This document shows positions 34,343 through 43,427 of a stretch of DNA of 47,922 nt, piece by piece. Position 1 is the first letter of the stretch, and the number at the start of each line of letters is the position of its first letter. The notes beneath the pieces are model-generated. The model was not told where the DNA came from and searched no databases. It was given only the letters and a program-made list of their open reading frames with translations. This DNA is from Deltaproteobacteria bacterium (lineage in GTDB: Bacteria; Desulfobacterota; Desulfobacteria; Desulfobacterales; Desulfosalsimonadaceae), in the NCBI GenBank assembly GCA_013151835.1, contig JAADHK010000026.1:1-47922 (forward strand), read 5' to 3'. The position numbers and the translations under genes were made by a program.

Positions 34343-37141
34343 ATGGAAATTGCCTGCATGAAAATAGAAAAAAAAATCAAAGACAAAAAACAGCTCCTGG
34401 AATTTCTCGAAAAAAAAGGTGTTCTGATCACGGCAAATCGCCGCATGGCCCGGTCCGCCCTTGCCTCGTACGGAAAATCGCAGGTAACAAAAGGCCGGTC
34501 GGCATGGGAAACCCCGGAAATTCTCACCTTTGGCGCGTGGATTGAAAAATGCGCCCTGTTTTCCCTTTACCCGGAGGATGCACCGGGATCTCACCCGGTG
34601 CAGGGAGACAATAAAGCAGGAGGGGCTGTAAAATCGACCCCTTGTCGGGCAATCCTTTTAAGTCCGCTCCAAGAGAGGATGATATGGGAAGATATAATAG
34701 AAAGGTCAACTCGCGGCAGTGGGCTGCTTGCCCTGTCATCCGCTGCGGCTGCCGCCTCGACGGCATGGGCGCTGGCTCATGAATGGAAAGTTGTCTTAAA
34801 ACGCGGGCCTTTGTGGGAATCCGGTGATCCGGCGGCATTTTTGAACTGGGCCGGACAATTTGACCTCCTTTGTGCGAAAAACAACTGGATCGATCACGCA
34901 AGGCTGCCCATGATCCTTACCGAAGCGTTTAAGTCCGGACGCATGCAGGCGCCCGGCGCTATCTGCCTCTTCGGCTTTGACGAATTTACACCGGCACAGA
35001 CCGGGTTGTTTGAAATACTTGCCGGCTGCGGAGCCAAACTTTTTATCCATGAGCCAACGGCTCACAATACCAGGGCCTATCGGACCGGGTTTATTGACGC
35101 GGCGACCGAACTTTTTTCTGCGGCAAAATGGGCCCGCGCCATTGTTGAATCAGACCCGAACCTGCGCGTGGGAGTTATAATTTTTGACCTTTCCGCACGG
35201 AGCAACGAGGTCCTGCGGGTATTTGAGGAAGTATGCCACCCGGATTCGGCGCTCCTTTGTTCCGGACATCAGGACCTTGCCTTTAATATATCCTACGGCC
35301 AAAGTCTTTCGGACTACCCGCTTGTGCGCGCAGCCCTTTTGATCCTGGCGTTGAGTGCGGACCGGTTTTCCATAACCGACTGGAGTGAACTGCTTCGATC
35401 CCCTTTTATTGCGCAGGCCAACACCGAAATTCATTCCCGCGCGAAAATGGACGCCTATCTCAGGGAACATGGGGAAAATTTCATTACAATCCGTCGTTTT
35501 CTTAAAATCTTCGACAAAGGCCAGGATAACAAATGGCCGGCCGGATTTAAAAATTGCCTTAAAAGATTTTCGGCCCTTGTCACGGGTCTTCCAAAACGTC
35601 AGTTGCCGTCAGGCTGGGCCGAAACATTTAATCAAATGACAAAGGCGTTCGCATGGCCCGGGGACAGAACATCAGACAGCCGTGAATTCCAGCAGACGGT
35701 TGCAACGCAGGACGCCCTGCTGCAATTAGCCGGCCTTGACCGGGTGGCGCCGTCCGGCTGGACTCGTAAAAAAGCGCTGTCCGCTTTTGAAAAGCATGTT
35801 TCATCAACGATCTTTCAGCCGGAACAAAAGAATGCGCCCATACAGATAACGGGTTTTCTGGAAGCTGCGGGCCAGGATTTCGACCGGGTCCGGATAACCG
35901 GGCTGCATCATGAATGCTGGCCGGCACCGGCAAGACCCAACCCGTTTCTTCCAATCGGACTCCAGAGGGAGAAAAACCTGCCGCACAGCTCGCCTGCCCG
36001 TGAAGTCTCGTATGCGAAAAAGATAACCGAACGACTGCTTGTTTCGGCGCCGGAGATTATTGTAAGCTACCCGATCTCGGACGGGGAAAACGAACTCTTC
36101 GCCAGCCCGTTGATTGCGGGGCTTCCGGAAGTCGATAGAAAAACCCCCTATGATTACGGGGAATTTATCATGCCCGCAGCCTCCTTAGCAACCGACCCCC
36201 TGGCCACCCCCGAAATCGTCCCCAAATCTGCAATGGAAACGATCCGCGACGCAAAAGGCCCGGAAGTTGCCAAAGGACAAAAGATCAGCGGCGGGACTGG
36301 CATGATAAAGGCCCAGGCCGCCTGCCCGTTTAAGGCTTTTTCACATTACCGGCTTTCGGCCAAACGTCTGGAATTACCGGTTTCAGGCCTGAGCCCGGCC
36401 GAGCGTGGCATACTGGTTCACGCCGCTTTGGAGTATGTATGGGGACTGCTGAAAAACCAGAAAACCCTTTTATCCATGAAGGAGGAAGAAATTGAAGAAA
36501 TCGTCGGCAGGGGTGTGGCTTCAGCCATGGGAGACATGGCGAAAAACCGGCCGGACCTGTTTTCCGGCCGGTTTGGAAAGATTGAAACCCTCCGGTTAAA
36601 AGGGCTTATTTCAGAATGCCTGGAGCTGGAAAAAAACCGTTCCCCATTTACCGTCATCCAAAGAGAGGAGCGCATAGATGCTGAGATCAGCGGGCTGCGG
36701 CTTACCACGATTGTCGACCGGATCGACCGACTTGTTGACGGCCGCCTGGTAATCATAGACTACAAGACCGGCAAGGCCGGTGTAAACTCATGGACGGAAG
36801 AGAGAATGGAAGAGCCGCAACTTCCACTTTACAGCACCATAATGAAAGAGCCCCTTGCGGGTGTATTTTTCCTGCAGGTCAAAAAAGGGGATTGCGAATA
36901 TAAAGGCGTTGCCTCGGATGATCATGTGATTCCCGGCGCCATTGTGATCGGAGGGGAAAAGGATAAAATTTTTACTTCATACGATTGCCTGGATGAACTC
37001 GTGCTTGAATGGAAAAAGAGACTGTACATCCTGGCGGACGAGATATTGTCCGGCCATGCGCCCGTGGCCCCGGTCGATCCAAATAAGGTTTGCAAATATT
37101 GTGATTTAAAGCCCTTGTGCAGAATAGAGGTTTTTAGATAA
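34343..37141 (+). CDS. AddB/RecB-like PD-(D/E)XK nuclease subunit (DNA repair)
   Basis: 932 residues. The N-terminal part (VLITANRRMARSALASYGK) and the helicase-like middle match the probable DNA-repair protein group related to AddB. The C-terminal nuclease has RLTTIVDRIDRLVDGRLVIIDYKTGK (the D and E/D-x-K of the active site). An iron-sulfur site is suggested by CPFKAF and CKYCDLKPLC (C, then C-x2-C-x5-C). It probably resects double-strand breaks with the neighbouring AddA-like protein. The ATG at 34343 is only partly from native sequence, because a mobile element's duplication ends there; ATG 34358 is the alternative. No Shine-Dalgarno is clear. Confidence 0.88.
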   Translation: MEIACMKIEKKIKDKKQLLEFLEKKGVLITANRRMARSALASYGKSQVTKGRSAWETPEILTFGAWIEKCALFSLYPEDAPGSHPVQGDNKAGGAVKSTPCRAILLSPLQERMIWEDIIERSTRGSGLLALSSAAAAASTAWALAHEWKVVLKRGPLWESGDPAAFLNWAGQFDLLCAKNNWIDHARLPMILTEAFKSGRMQAPGAICLFGFDEFTPAQTGLFEILAGCGAKLFIHEPTAHNTRAYRTGFIDAATELFSAAKWARAIVESDPNLRVGVIIFDLSARSNEVLRVFEEVCHPDSALLCSGHQDLAFNISYGQSLSDYPLVRAALLILALSADRFSITDWSELLRSPFIAQANTEIHSRAKMDAYLREHGENFITIRRFLKIFDKGQDNKWPAGFKNCLKRFSALVTGLPKRQLPSGWAETFNQMTKAFAWPGDRTSDSREFQQTVATQDALLQLAGLDRVAPSGWTRKKALSAFEKHVSSTIFQPEQKNAPIQITGFLEAAGQDFDRVRITGLHHECWPAPARPNPFLPIGLQREKNLPHSSPAREVSYAKKITERLLVSAPEIIVSYPISDGENELFASPLIAGLPEVDRKTPYDYGEFIMPAASLATDPLATPEIVPKSAMETIRDAKGPEVAKGQKISGGTGMIKAQAACPFKAFSHYRLSAKRLELPVSGLSPAERGILVHAALEYVWGLLKNQKTLLSMKEEEIEEIVGRGVASAMGDMAKNRPDLFSGRFGKIETLRLKGLISECLELEKNRSPFTVIQREERIDAEISGLRLTTIVDRIDRLVDGRLVIIDYKTGKAGVNSWTEERMEEPQLPLYSTIMKEPLAGVFFLQVKKGDCEYKGVASDDHVIPGAIVIGGEKDKIFTSYDCLDELVLEWKKRLYILADEILSGHAPVAPVDPNKVCKYCDLKPLCRIEVFR

Positions 37142-40100
37142 TGAACGAAATTAATCACATCCCGGACACACCTGCACGGAAAGCTGCCATCGACCCGGCA
37201 GGCTCGTTTATCGTCCAGGCCCCGGCGGGCTCGGGCAAGACCGGGCTTTTGATCCAGAGATACCTCGCGCTGCTCCCGTGCGTTACCTCCCCGGAAGAAG
37301 TCCTTGCCATAACCTTTACGAAAAAAGCTGCGGCCGAGATGCGCGCAAGGATAATTTCGGCCTTAAAGCAGGCGCAAAATCCCGACCCTCCCGGAACCGC
37401 GCATGAAAAAACCACTTGGGGCCTTGCCCGGGCCGCACTGGCTACGGACGAAAAATCCGGCTGGGCCATCGATAAAAACCCCTCCCGGCTCCGCGTAATG
37501 ACCATAGACGCACTCTGCTCTTCATTGACCCGGCAAATGCCGTTTCTCGCAGGCTTCGGTGGGCAGCCGGAAATAGCCGAAAACCCGGGGGCTCTCTATG
37601 CCGAGGCCGCATCAAACACCGTGTCCGAGCTTGAAACCGGCTCGGCCCGGGCCGATGATATAGCAATCCTTGTCAAAAACACGGACAACAGGCTCGACCG
37701 TGTCGAGGCTCTCGTGGCGGCCATGCTCCCCCGAAGGGACCAGTGGCTCCGTCACGTGGTGGATACCGCTGGCTCCGAACAATACCGCGAGGCTCTTGAA
37801 TCGGCCATGCGCCGGGTAATATCAGATACGCTGCGCTCGGCCGGAAAGGAGCTCGCCTCCCCGGGTCTCCCGCCACCTGCCGAGTGGATGCCCGTTGCCC
37901 GTTTTGCGGCAAAAAATCTCCTGTCCGAAGGCATTGATTCTCCCATATGCAATTGCCATGACCTTGCGGTTCTGCCGGGCGATTCTCTGCCTGACCTTCC
38001 CGCCTGGCAGGGAATCAGCGAACTGTTTCTGACCCAAAAAGGGGAATGGAGAAAACCGGGCGGCGTAAGCAAAAGAATCGGATTTCCTCCCAAAAGCGCC
38101 GGACTCGACCCGGAAACAAAGGCTACAAATGAAAGTATGAAAAATGCCTTCAAATCTTGTCTTGAAGAATTTTCAGCAAACCTGGCAGTAGCTCAAGTCC
38201 TTGACATGATACGCTCAATTCCCGCACCCGGATATACGGACGAGCAATGGAAGGTCATGGCGGCGCTCTTTACGACATTAAAGCTTGCCGCAGCCCATCT
38301 CAGCCTTGTTTTTGCCGAAAAAAACAAGGCCGATTTCACAGAAATGTCCATGCGGGCGGCAATGGCCCTGGGCACACCGGACAACCCCACGGACCTTGCC
38401 CTGAGGCTCGATTACGCGATTTCACACATTCTCATAGACGAGTTTCAGGATACGAGCATCAGCCAGTTTGAACTTTTAAAACAGCTCACTGCGGGATGGA
38501 CTTTAGGGGACAAAAGGACCTTTTTCGCCGTGGGAGACCCCATGCAGTCCATTTACGCCTTCAGGGAGGCCGAGGTCGGTATCTTTTTAAACACATGGGA
38601 AAACGGCCTGGGCCATATCCCATTAACTTCCCTGACCCTTTCAACGAATTTCAGGTCTGAAAAGGGAATCGTGGACTGGATAAACAAAACATTCCCAAAG
38701 GTTTTCCCAAAATCCGCCGGCGGGGCCGAAGGGGCCGTGCCCTACACCCCGTGCGCGGCCGTACATTCCATGGGGCCGGGCATAGCCGTCCATGTCCACG
38801 CCCTTGCGGACACGGGCATGGACAACGAAGCAGCAATCGTGGCCGATTGCGTCGAATCCATTAAAAAAAACAGGCCGGACGACCGGATCGCCATACTGGT
38901 GAGAGGCAGGCCCCATTTACGGGAAATAATCCCCACGCTACGGGCAAGGGGCATACGATTTTCGGCAATGGATATTGATCCACTTGAAACAAGGCCGGTG
39001 ATACGCGACCTTATTTCACTCACAAGAGCCCTCGCCCATCCGGCCGACAGGATCGCCTGGCTCGCGATTCTGCGTGCACCCTGGTGCGGGCTGCGCCTTG
39101 AAGATCTTCATATACTTGCCGGCGATGATCATTCCAGGGCCGTGCACGAGCTTATCCATGAAAAATCACGGCTTGAAAGGCTTTGTGCAAACAGCGCGAA
39201 ACGGCTGTTATCCTTCCGGCAAATCATTGATGCGGCCATAAAAAATACGGGACGGCGCAGTCTTTCGCGCATGGTGGAAATCACCTGGCGCAAGCTTGGA
39301 GGGCAGGCCACCATGATGTCGGAATCGGACATAAAGGAAGTCCGGGCCTATCTGGACCTGCTGGAACAGGTTACCGGCACGGGAACGCTTTCGGATTACA
39401 ATCAATTCAATTCAGCCGTGTCCGGCCTTTTTGCCCTGCCCGACCCCCTTGCCGACGGCAGCATCAGGATCATGACCATACACAAAGCCAAAGGCCTTGA
39501 ATTTGACATTGTTCTTATTCCGGGGCTTGAAAAGAGCGCGCCGGGTGAGGTGGACCGGCTGCTTTTCTGGCTGGAACGGCCGGACGTGCCGGGAGAAGAA
39601 GGGCTGTTAATGGCGCCCATGGGCGAAACCGGGAGACAAAACGATCCGACCTACAAATATATAAAGGGCCTTCACCAGAAAAAAAAGGGTCTCGAGGTCG
39701 GCCGGATCCTTTATGTGGCCGCAACCCGTGCCAAAAGGGAGCTACACCTGTTCGGGCGCATTAATTTAACCGAAGACGGATTTGTTAAAACCCCGAAAAA
39801 CGGTTCCTTCCTTAACATGCTCTGGCCGGCAGTGGAACAGGACTTCACAAAAGCCGCTCAAATCACGACAAAAAATGACGCCGGACCAGAGCCCGGAACG
39901 GGAATAAACCCGAAGTTCGGAACAACGACAGAGATACTGGAAATCCAAAGGCTGCCGGACCAGTGGGAGGCGCCGGCTCCCGGACCGGGGATTCTGATCA
40001 AACAGGACAAATCCCCTGCTGTTTCCGACGCCTCTCTTGATCCCGGTCTGGACGGACCTCCATTGTTCGACTGGGCCGGGTTTACGGCCAGGCGGGTGGG

Positions 40101-40602
40101 AATCGTTGTCCACCGATGGCTTCGGCTGATCTGTGAACAGGGGATCGATAAATGGAACCCGGACCGGGTAAAAATGGCGAGCCGCCTTATCCGGGTCGAC
40201 ATGGAGAGGAGCGGCGTGAACCCGGAACATATCGATTCGGCGGCAAACCTTGCGCAAACGGCGCTTACAAACACCCTGACCGATTCAAGGGGAAAATGGA
40301 TATTGTCGCCGCATGAGTCTTCCGCCTGCGAGTATGCCCTGAGCGGCATTGACGGGAATGAAATTATAAACGCGGTTATTGACCGGAGCTTTGTGGATGA
40401 AGAGGGAGTTGTCCGTATAATAGATTACAAGACCTCAACCCATGCGGGAGGCGACAAAGAAGAATTTCTGGACCGTGAACAGGACCGGTATGCCGGCGTC
40501 ATGAACCGTTACGCCCGGCTCATGCATGCCATGACCGGTCGTGACGTGAAGCTCGGGCTTTATTATCCGCTGCTGTGCGGATGGAGGCAATGGAAGATTT
40601 GA
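37141..40602 (+). CDS. AddA/RecB-like UvrD helicase-nuclease
   Basis: 1153 residues. Walker A is APAGSGKTGLL near residue 30. Motif Ia TFTKKAAAEMRARI, motif II ILIDEFQDTS, motif III VGDPMQSIYAFREAEVG, motif V TIHKAKGLEFDIVLIPGL and motif VI LYVAATRAKREL are all intact. The C-terminal PD-(D/E)XK nuclease has VIDRSFVDEEGVVRIIDYKTS. It overlaps the AddB-like stop by one base (TAATG), so the pair is coupled. The complex would unwind and degrade broken DNA ends. It stands without a RecD or other partner here. Confidence 0.92.
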   Translation: MNEINHIPDTPARKAAIDPAGSFIVQAPAGSGKTGLLIQRYLALLPCVTSPEEVLAITFTKKAAAEMRARIISALKQAQNPDPPGTAHEKTTWGLARAALATDEKSGWAIDKNPSRLRVMTIDALCSSLTRQMPFLAGFGGQPEIAENPGALYAEAASNTVSELETGSARADDIAILVKNTDNRLDRVEALVAAMLPRRDQWLRHVVDTAGSEQYREALESAMRRVISDTLRSAGKELASPGLPPPAEWMPVARFAAKNLLSEGIDSPICNCHDLAVLPGDSLPDLPAWQGISELFLTQKGEWRKPGGVSKRIGFPPKSAGLDPETKATNESMKNAFKSCLEEFSANLAVAQVLDMIRSIPAPGYTDEQWKVMAALFTTLKLAAAHLSLVFAEKNKADFTEMSMRAAMALGTPDNPTDLALRLDYAISHILIDEFQDTSISQFELLKQLTAGWTLGDKRTFFAVGDPMQSIYAFREAEVGIFLNTWENGLGHIPLTSLTLSTNFRSEKGIVDWINKTFPKVFPKSAGGAEGAVPYTPCAAVHSMGPGIAVHVHALADTGMDNEAAIVADCVESIKKNRPDDRIAILVRGRPHLREIIPTLRARGIRFSAMDIDPLETRPVIRDLISLTRALAHPADRIAWLAILRAPWCGLRLEDLHILAGDDHSRAVHELIHEKSRLERLCANSAKRLLSFRQIIDAAIKNTGRRSLSRMVEITWRKLGGQATMMSESDIKEVRAYLDLLEQVTGTGTLSDYNQFNSAVSGLFALPDPLADGSIRIMTIHKAKGLEFDIVLIPGLEKSAPGEVDRLLFWLERPDVPGEEGLLMAPMGETGRQNDPTYKYIKGLHQKKKGLEVGRILYVAATRAKRELHLFGRINLTEDGFVKTPKNGSFLNMLWPAVEQDFTKAAQITTKNDAGPEPGTGINPKFGTTTEILEIQRLPDQWEAPAPGPGILIKQDKSPAVSDASLDPGLDGPPLFDWAGFTARRVGIVVHRWLRLICEQGIDKWNPDRVKMASRLIRVDMERSGVNPEHIDSAANLAQTALTNTLTDSRGKWILSPHESSACEYALSGIDGNEIINAVIDRSFVDEEGVVRIIDYKTSTHAGGDKEEFLDREQDRYAGVMNRYARLMHAMTGRDVKLGLYYPLLCGWRQWKI

Positions 40603-40603
40603 C

Positions 40604-40652
40604 GGACTCGTAAAAATACCGCGAAGCGGGATAAACAGCTTTTTACGAGCCC
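40604..40652. repeat. Palindromic element, family R5, after the AddA-like gene
   Basis: GGACTCGTAAAAA and TTTTTACGAGCCC (one mismatch) enclose a CCGCGAAGCGG hairpin. It starts 2 bp after the AddA stop and may act as a terminator. Shares the TCGTAAAAA core of R1 and R2. The rest of 40653-40779 has no clear feature. Confidence 0.65.
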
Positions 40653-40779
40653 TCAGGATCGAGTTTTAGTTGGAGCAACACCCGCCTTTTTGGCAAGAAA
40701 ACGGCAGAATATCCGACTTTTTATGAATGCATCAATATTGAACAGTGAATTTCACCCTGCGGAAGCCAAGGAAAATACT

Positions 40780-41016
40780 TTACAACTCATCTCCGGCCAT
40801 GGGTTCACGATCCGGCACTTTTGCCAGTATCCGTTCCATCTTATGTATATCTGCTCGTTTAGCCCGCTTAACAATATATTCTTCAGTCATGATTGCGGAA
40901 ATTTTTTCAGTAACCGCCGAAGAAATGAACTGATTAATCGAGACACCTTCCTGTTTTGCAATTTTACGGATATGGCAGTGAATCGATTCCGGCAGTCTTA
41001 AACTTAAAGCTCCCAT
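40780..41016 (-). CDS. Antitoxin, RHH/CopG-like, of the PIN toxin
   Basis: 78 residues. The MGALSLRLPESIHCHIRKIAKQEGVSINQFISSAVTEKISA segment is an RHH DNA-binding fold (strand then two helices), and the C-terminal AKRADIHKMERILAKVPDREPMAGDEL is a charged toxin-binding tail. A GGAGG site lies just before the ATG, inside the end of the toxin gene. The toxin comes first and the antitoxin second, the reverse of most modules. It probably represses the operon with the toxin. Confidence 0.8.
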   Translation of the reverse strand: MGALSLRLPESIHCHIRKIAKQEGVSINQFISSAVTEKISAIMTEEYIVKRAKRADIHKMERILAKVPDREPMAGDEL

Positions 41017-41447
41017 TTTATTTCCTCCAGCAAAGCCATGGGGGATAAAAGTCTAATGCCAAATTTATCCGCCCCTGAAAAATCCTTTACATTAAAAGTG
41101 GTTATGCTTTTTGCTCCCGAGGCCACCGCTAATTCGAGAACGTGGTCGTCTTTGGGGTCCGATAGAAATGGACGCCATAAATAGTGAATTTTATGTAATG
41201 AACACAGGCTGCACATCGCATCCAGCAAGTCATCAGTATCAGAGTAGCTAAGGCCGAGTTGTCTGCTGTTTCGTTTAAGCACATCTTCATATTCGAAAAG
41301 TAGGGCAACAGACATTACCGGCTGAACCCGTTTTTTCATAATGGCTTTTAATACCTGATAGGAGGCTCCTCTGTTCGAATTCAAACCGGCATAGAGAATG
41401 TTTGTATCAATTACGGTTTTAATACCATAGCCTCCTTGTGATACCAT
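41004..41447 (-). CDS. PIN-domain toxin (putative toxin-antitoxin, type II)
   Basis: About 140 residues of PIN fold, the putative toxin component of the PIN-family RNases. KTVIDTNILYAGL is the first metal aspartate, LFEYEDVL the glutamate, and DPKDDHVLELAVASGAKSITTFN holds the later acidic residues. It overlaps the antitoxin by 13 bp. Three starts are possible: TTG 41471, ATG 41447 (used here), or an ATT at 41423. Only the ATT has AAGGAGG at a good distance (7 bp) and gives MKTVIDTN, the normal family start. See the finding on this start. Confidence 0.8.
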   Translation of the reverse strand: MVSQGGYGIKTVIDTNILYAGLNSNRGASYQVLKAIMKKRVQPVMSVALLFEYEDVLKRNSRQLGLSYSDTDDLLDAMCSLCSLHKIHYLWRPFLSDPKDDHVLELAVASGAKSITTFNVKDFSGADKFGIRLLSPMALLEEIKWEL

Positions 41448-41456
41448 ATACGGTAT
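41441..41456. promoter_or_regulatory. Candidate operator of the RHH/PIN operon
   Basis: ATACC-ATATAC-GGTAT, a perfect 5-bp inverted repeat around six bases, overlaps the ATG candidate 41447 and lies upstream of the ribosome site of the ATT candidate. A further ATACC half-site occurs at 41422. It may bind the RHH antitoxin. Confidence 0.5.
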
Positions 41457-41546
41457 TAAGGTAGCGATCAAGTTATATTTTTATTACCAGCGCCCAAATA
41501 CAGATTCGACATTCCCTGTTCGGCATTAAAATTGTTGAGTTTTTTT

Positions 41547-41570
41547 ACCGTAAACCGACAACCGTCAACC
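41547..41570. repeat. Heptamer repeat cluster (GGTTNNN)
   Basis: Read on the - strand, GGTTGAC GGTTGTC GGTTTAC GGT, the same series as GGTTGAC GGTTATC GGTTCAC GGT at 32194-32216. It lies directly beyond the 3' end of the HD-GYP gene. Confidence 0.65.
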
Positions 41571-41576
41571 GCTCCC

Positions 41577-42710
41577 CTATGCCCCCCCTATAACCGCTGC
41601 GGTCTTATCCGCGAGGTCCCTTTCGCTCCATGCAAAATCAGCAATATTTAAACTATCGGGGCCGCTGACCTCATTTTTTATGGCCACCACATCATCTATA
41701 CTGTTCAGGAAAACATCCACAACTTCCGGGTCGAATTGCTCTTCCCTCTCTTTTTTTAAAATTTTAAGGGCGACCTCAAGGGGGTAGGGTTTTTTATACG
41801 GCCGCTGGGATGTGAGGGCATCAAATGTATCGGCAATACCCACGATACGGCCGGCAATGGGGATATCAGCTCCGGCCAGGCCGTTTGGATACCCTTTTCC
41901 ATTCCATTTCTCGTGATGGGTAAGGGCTATTTCATGGGCCGCCTTCAGGACCGGAGCCTTTGCGTCTGAGAGTATCTTCGCACCTATTAGCGTGTGATTC
42001 TTCATGGCATCAAACTCATCTGCCGTCAACTTCCCTTCTTTTAGCATTATACTGTCCGGGATCCCGATCTTGCCGATGTCGTGCATGGGAGACGCGTACC
42101 GGATGTTTTCAATCTCCTGTTCGGACATGCCGATCTTTTGAGCCAGAAGAATACAATAACGGCTCATGCGGATAATATGGTCACCGGTATCCTCGTCCTT
42201 GAACTCGGATGCGATCACCAGGCGGCGGACGGTATCAAGATATGCCTCACGAAGCTCATGATGGGCTGTTTCAAGCTCCGACAGGGTTTCTTCAAGCTCT
42301 TTTTTCGAGCGGTCCCGGTCAAACCGAAGCCGCCGCTCCCGGACCACCCGTTGTATCCGGATAAGCATCTCCGTCAGCCCTATTGGCTTGGGAACAAAAT
42401 CGCTGGCGCCTGCGTTAATGATAGTCTCGTAATCATAGTCCTGGGAAAAGCCGGTCATGACCATGGCGTCGATATCATAGGAGGTCATGGCCTTTTTGAG
42501 CAGTTCGACCCCGGTCATGCCCGGCATGTGGATATCTGTTATCATTATATCAATCGGTGTGGATTCGAGAATTTTCAATGCCTCGGCCCCATCAGACGCC
42601 ACATGGCACTCATATCCCGCCCTGCGGGTCACCTGGCTCAACATCTTTCTGATCGATTCCTCGTCATCCACCACAAGAATTGAAACAGATGTGTTTTTTT
42701 CCATGTTCAT
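41577..42710 (-). CDS. HD-GYP-domain response regulator (RpfG-like)
   Basis: 377 residues. The receiver domain (1-125) has VVDDEE and the phosphoacceptor in ITDIHMPG. A coiled-coil linker (RSKKELEETLSELETAHHELRE) follows. The HD-GYP domain has HDIGKIGIPD, the second metal histidines in HHEKWNGKGYPNGL (with the GYP triad intact), and ADTFDALTSQRPYK. HD-GYP enzymes hydrolyse cyclic-di-GMP, and the receiver would gate that. It lies beside the HD-independent WaaP-like gene (25 bp away). The kinase partner is not in the window. The start has no strong site but ATG is likely. Confidence 0.93.
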   Translation of the reverse strand: MNMEKNTSVSILVVDDEESIRKMLSQVTRRAGYECHVASDGAEALKILESTPIDIMITDIHMPGMTGVELLKKAMTSYDIDAMVMTGFSQDYDYETIINAGASDFVPKPIGLTEMLIRIQRVVRERRLRFDRDRSKKELEETLSELETAHHELREAYLDTVRRLVIASEFKDEDTGDHIIRMSRYCILLAQKIGMSEQEIENIRYASPMHDIGKIGIPDSIMLKEGKLTADEFDAMKNHTLIGAKILSDAKAPVLKAAHEIALTHHEKWNGKGYPNGLAGADIPIAGRIVGIADTFDALTSQRPYKKPYPLEVALKILKKEREEQFDPEVVDVFLNSIDDVVAIKNEVSGPDSLNIADFAWSERDLADKTAAVIGGA

Positions 42711-42734
42711 CGACGCTCCTTATGTTTTTTAATC

Positions 42735-43427
42735 TCAGTTGCCGAAAAGCGGAACAAGGCTAACGGGCAGGTTATGTTTGGTCACGGCCCTGCGCCAGCG
42801 GCGTTCATATCTGCGTCTGAGCCGGGAGGTATTCCCTCGGACCCCGGTTCTTGCCCGGTCAAAATCAATAATAAAAACCCGGCCGTCCAAATCTACGAGC
42901 ACGTTTCCGGGATGAAAATCAACATGAAACACCTTGTATTCAATCAAATGCTCAACCTGCCGGCGGACTTCGGCCATGAGGCACGCGGCACGGTCATTAT
43001 CCATTGCGGCAATATCGGCCAGGGTGGATGCTTCTGGCATCTCCCGTGTCACAAGCCATGCCCTGTAAAAAATCCTTCCGGAAACAATCCATGCTACCGG
43101 TTCGGGCACGGATACGTCAATGCTTTTGAGCCATGCCAGGAGGCCGAATTCCGAAGCGCTTCTCCAAGACTTTACCCGCACATGGGTCTGCCTGCTCGCA
43201 TACCGGATCAGCCCGCCCCTGAAATATGACTTTACCACGACCTTCCCCACGCCTTGAAGATCGAGTCGTAAAATGCCCCCCCGGCCCCCGAGTACGCCCT
43301 TTTGAACACACTGCGGCGTCTCAAGGCAAGATGCCAGCGCCCTCATCTGACCGTAAGAAAGTCCTGCGTCGCTCCCGAATACATAGCCATTGTATGGCTT
43401 AATTACGGTCATGGGGTGTGGTTCCAT
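42735..43427 (-). CDS. WaaP/KdkA-like lipopolysaccharide kinase
   Basis: About 230 residues of the eukaryotic-like LPS kinase family. The catalytic loop is HVDFHPGNVLVD and the metal DFD lies in VFIIDFDRARTG. The N-terminal lobe has GVGKVVVKSYFRGG with the ATP-lysine. It would phosphorylate heptose or Kdo in the core. The true start is unclear: TTG 43436, ATG 43427 or ATG 43412 (MTVIKPYNGYV). The latter two overlap the GT9 gene's end and no strong ribosome site is seen. It is the last gene of the GT9-WaaP pair. Confidence 0.82.
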   Translation of the reverse strand: MEPHPMTVIKPYNGYVFGSDAGLSYGQMRALASCLETPQCVQKGVLGGRGGILRLDLQGVGKVVVKSYFRGGLIRYASRQTHVRVKSWRSASEFGLLAWLKSIDVSVPEPVAWIVSGRIFYRAWLVTREMPEASTLADIAAMDNDRAACLMAEVRRQVEHLIEYKVFHVDFHPGNVLVDLDGRVFIIDFDRARTGVRGNTSRLRRRYERRWRRAVTKHNLPVSLVPLFGN

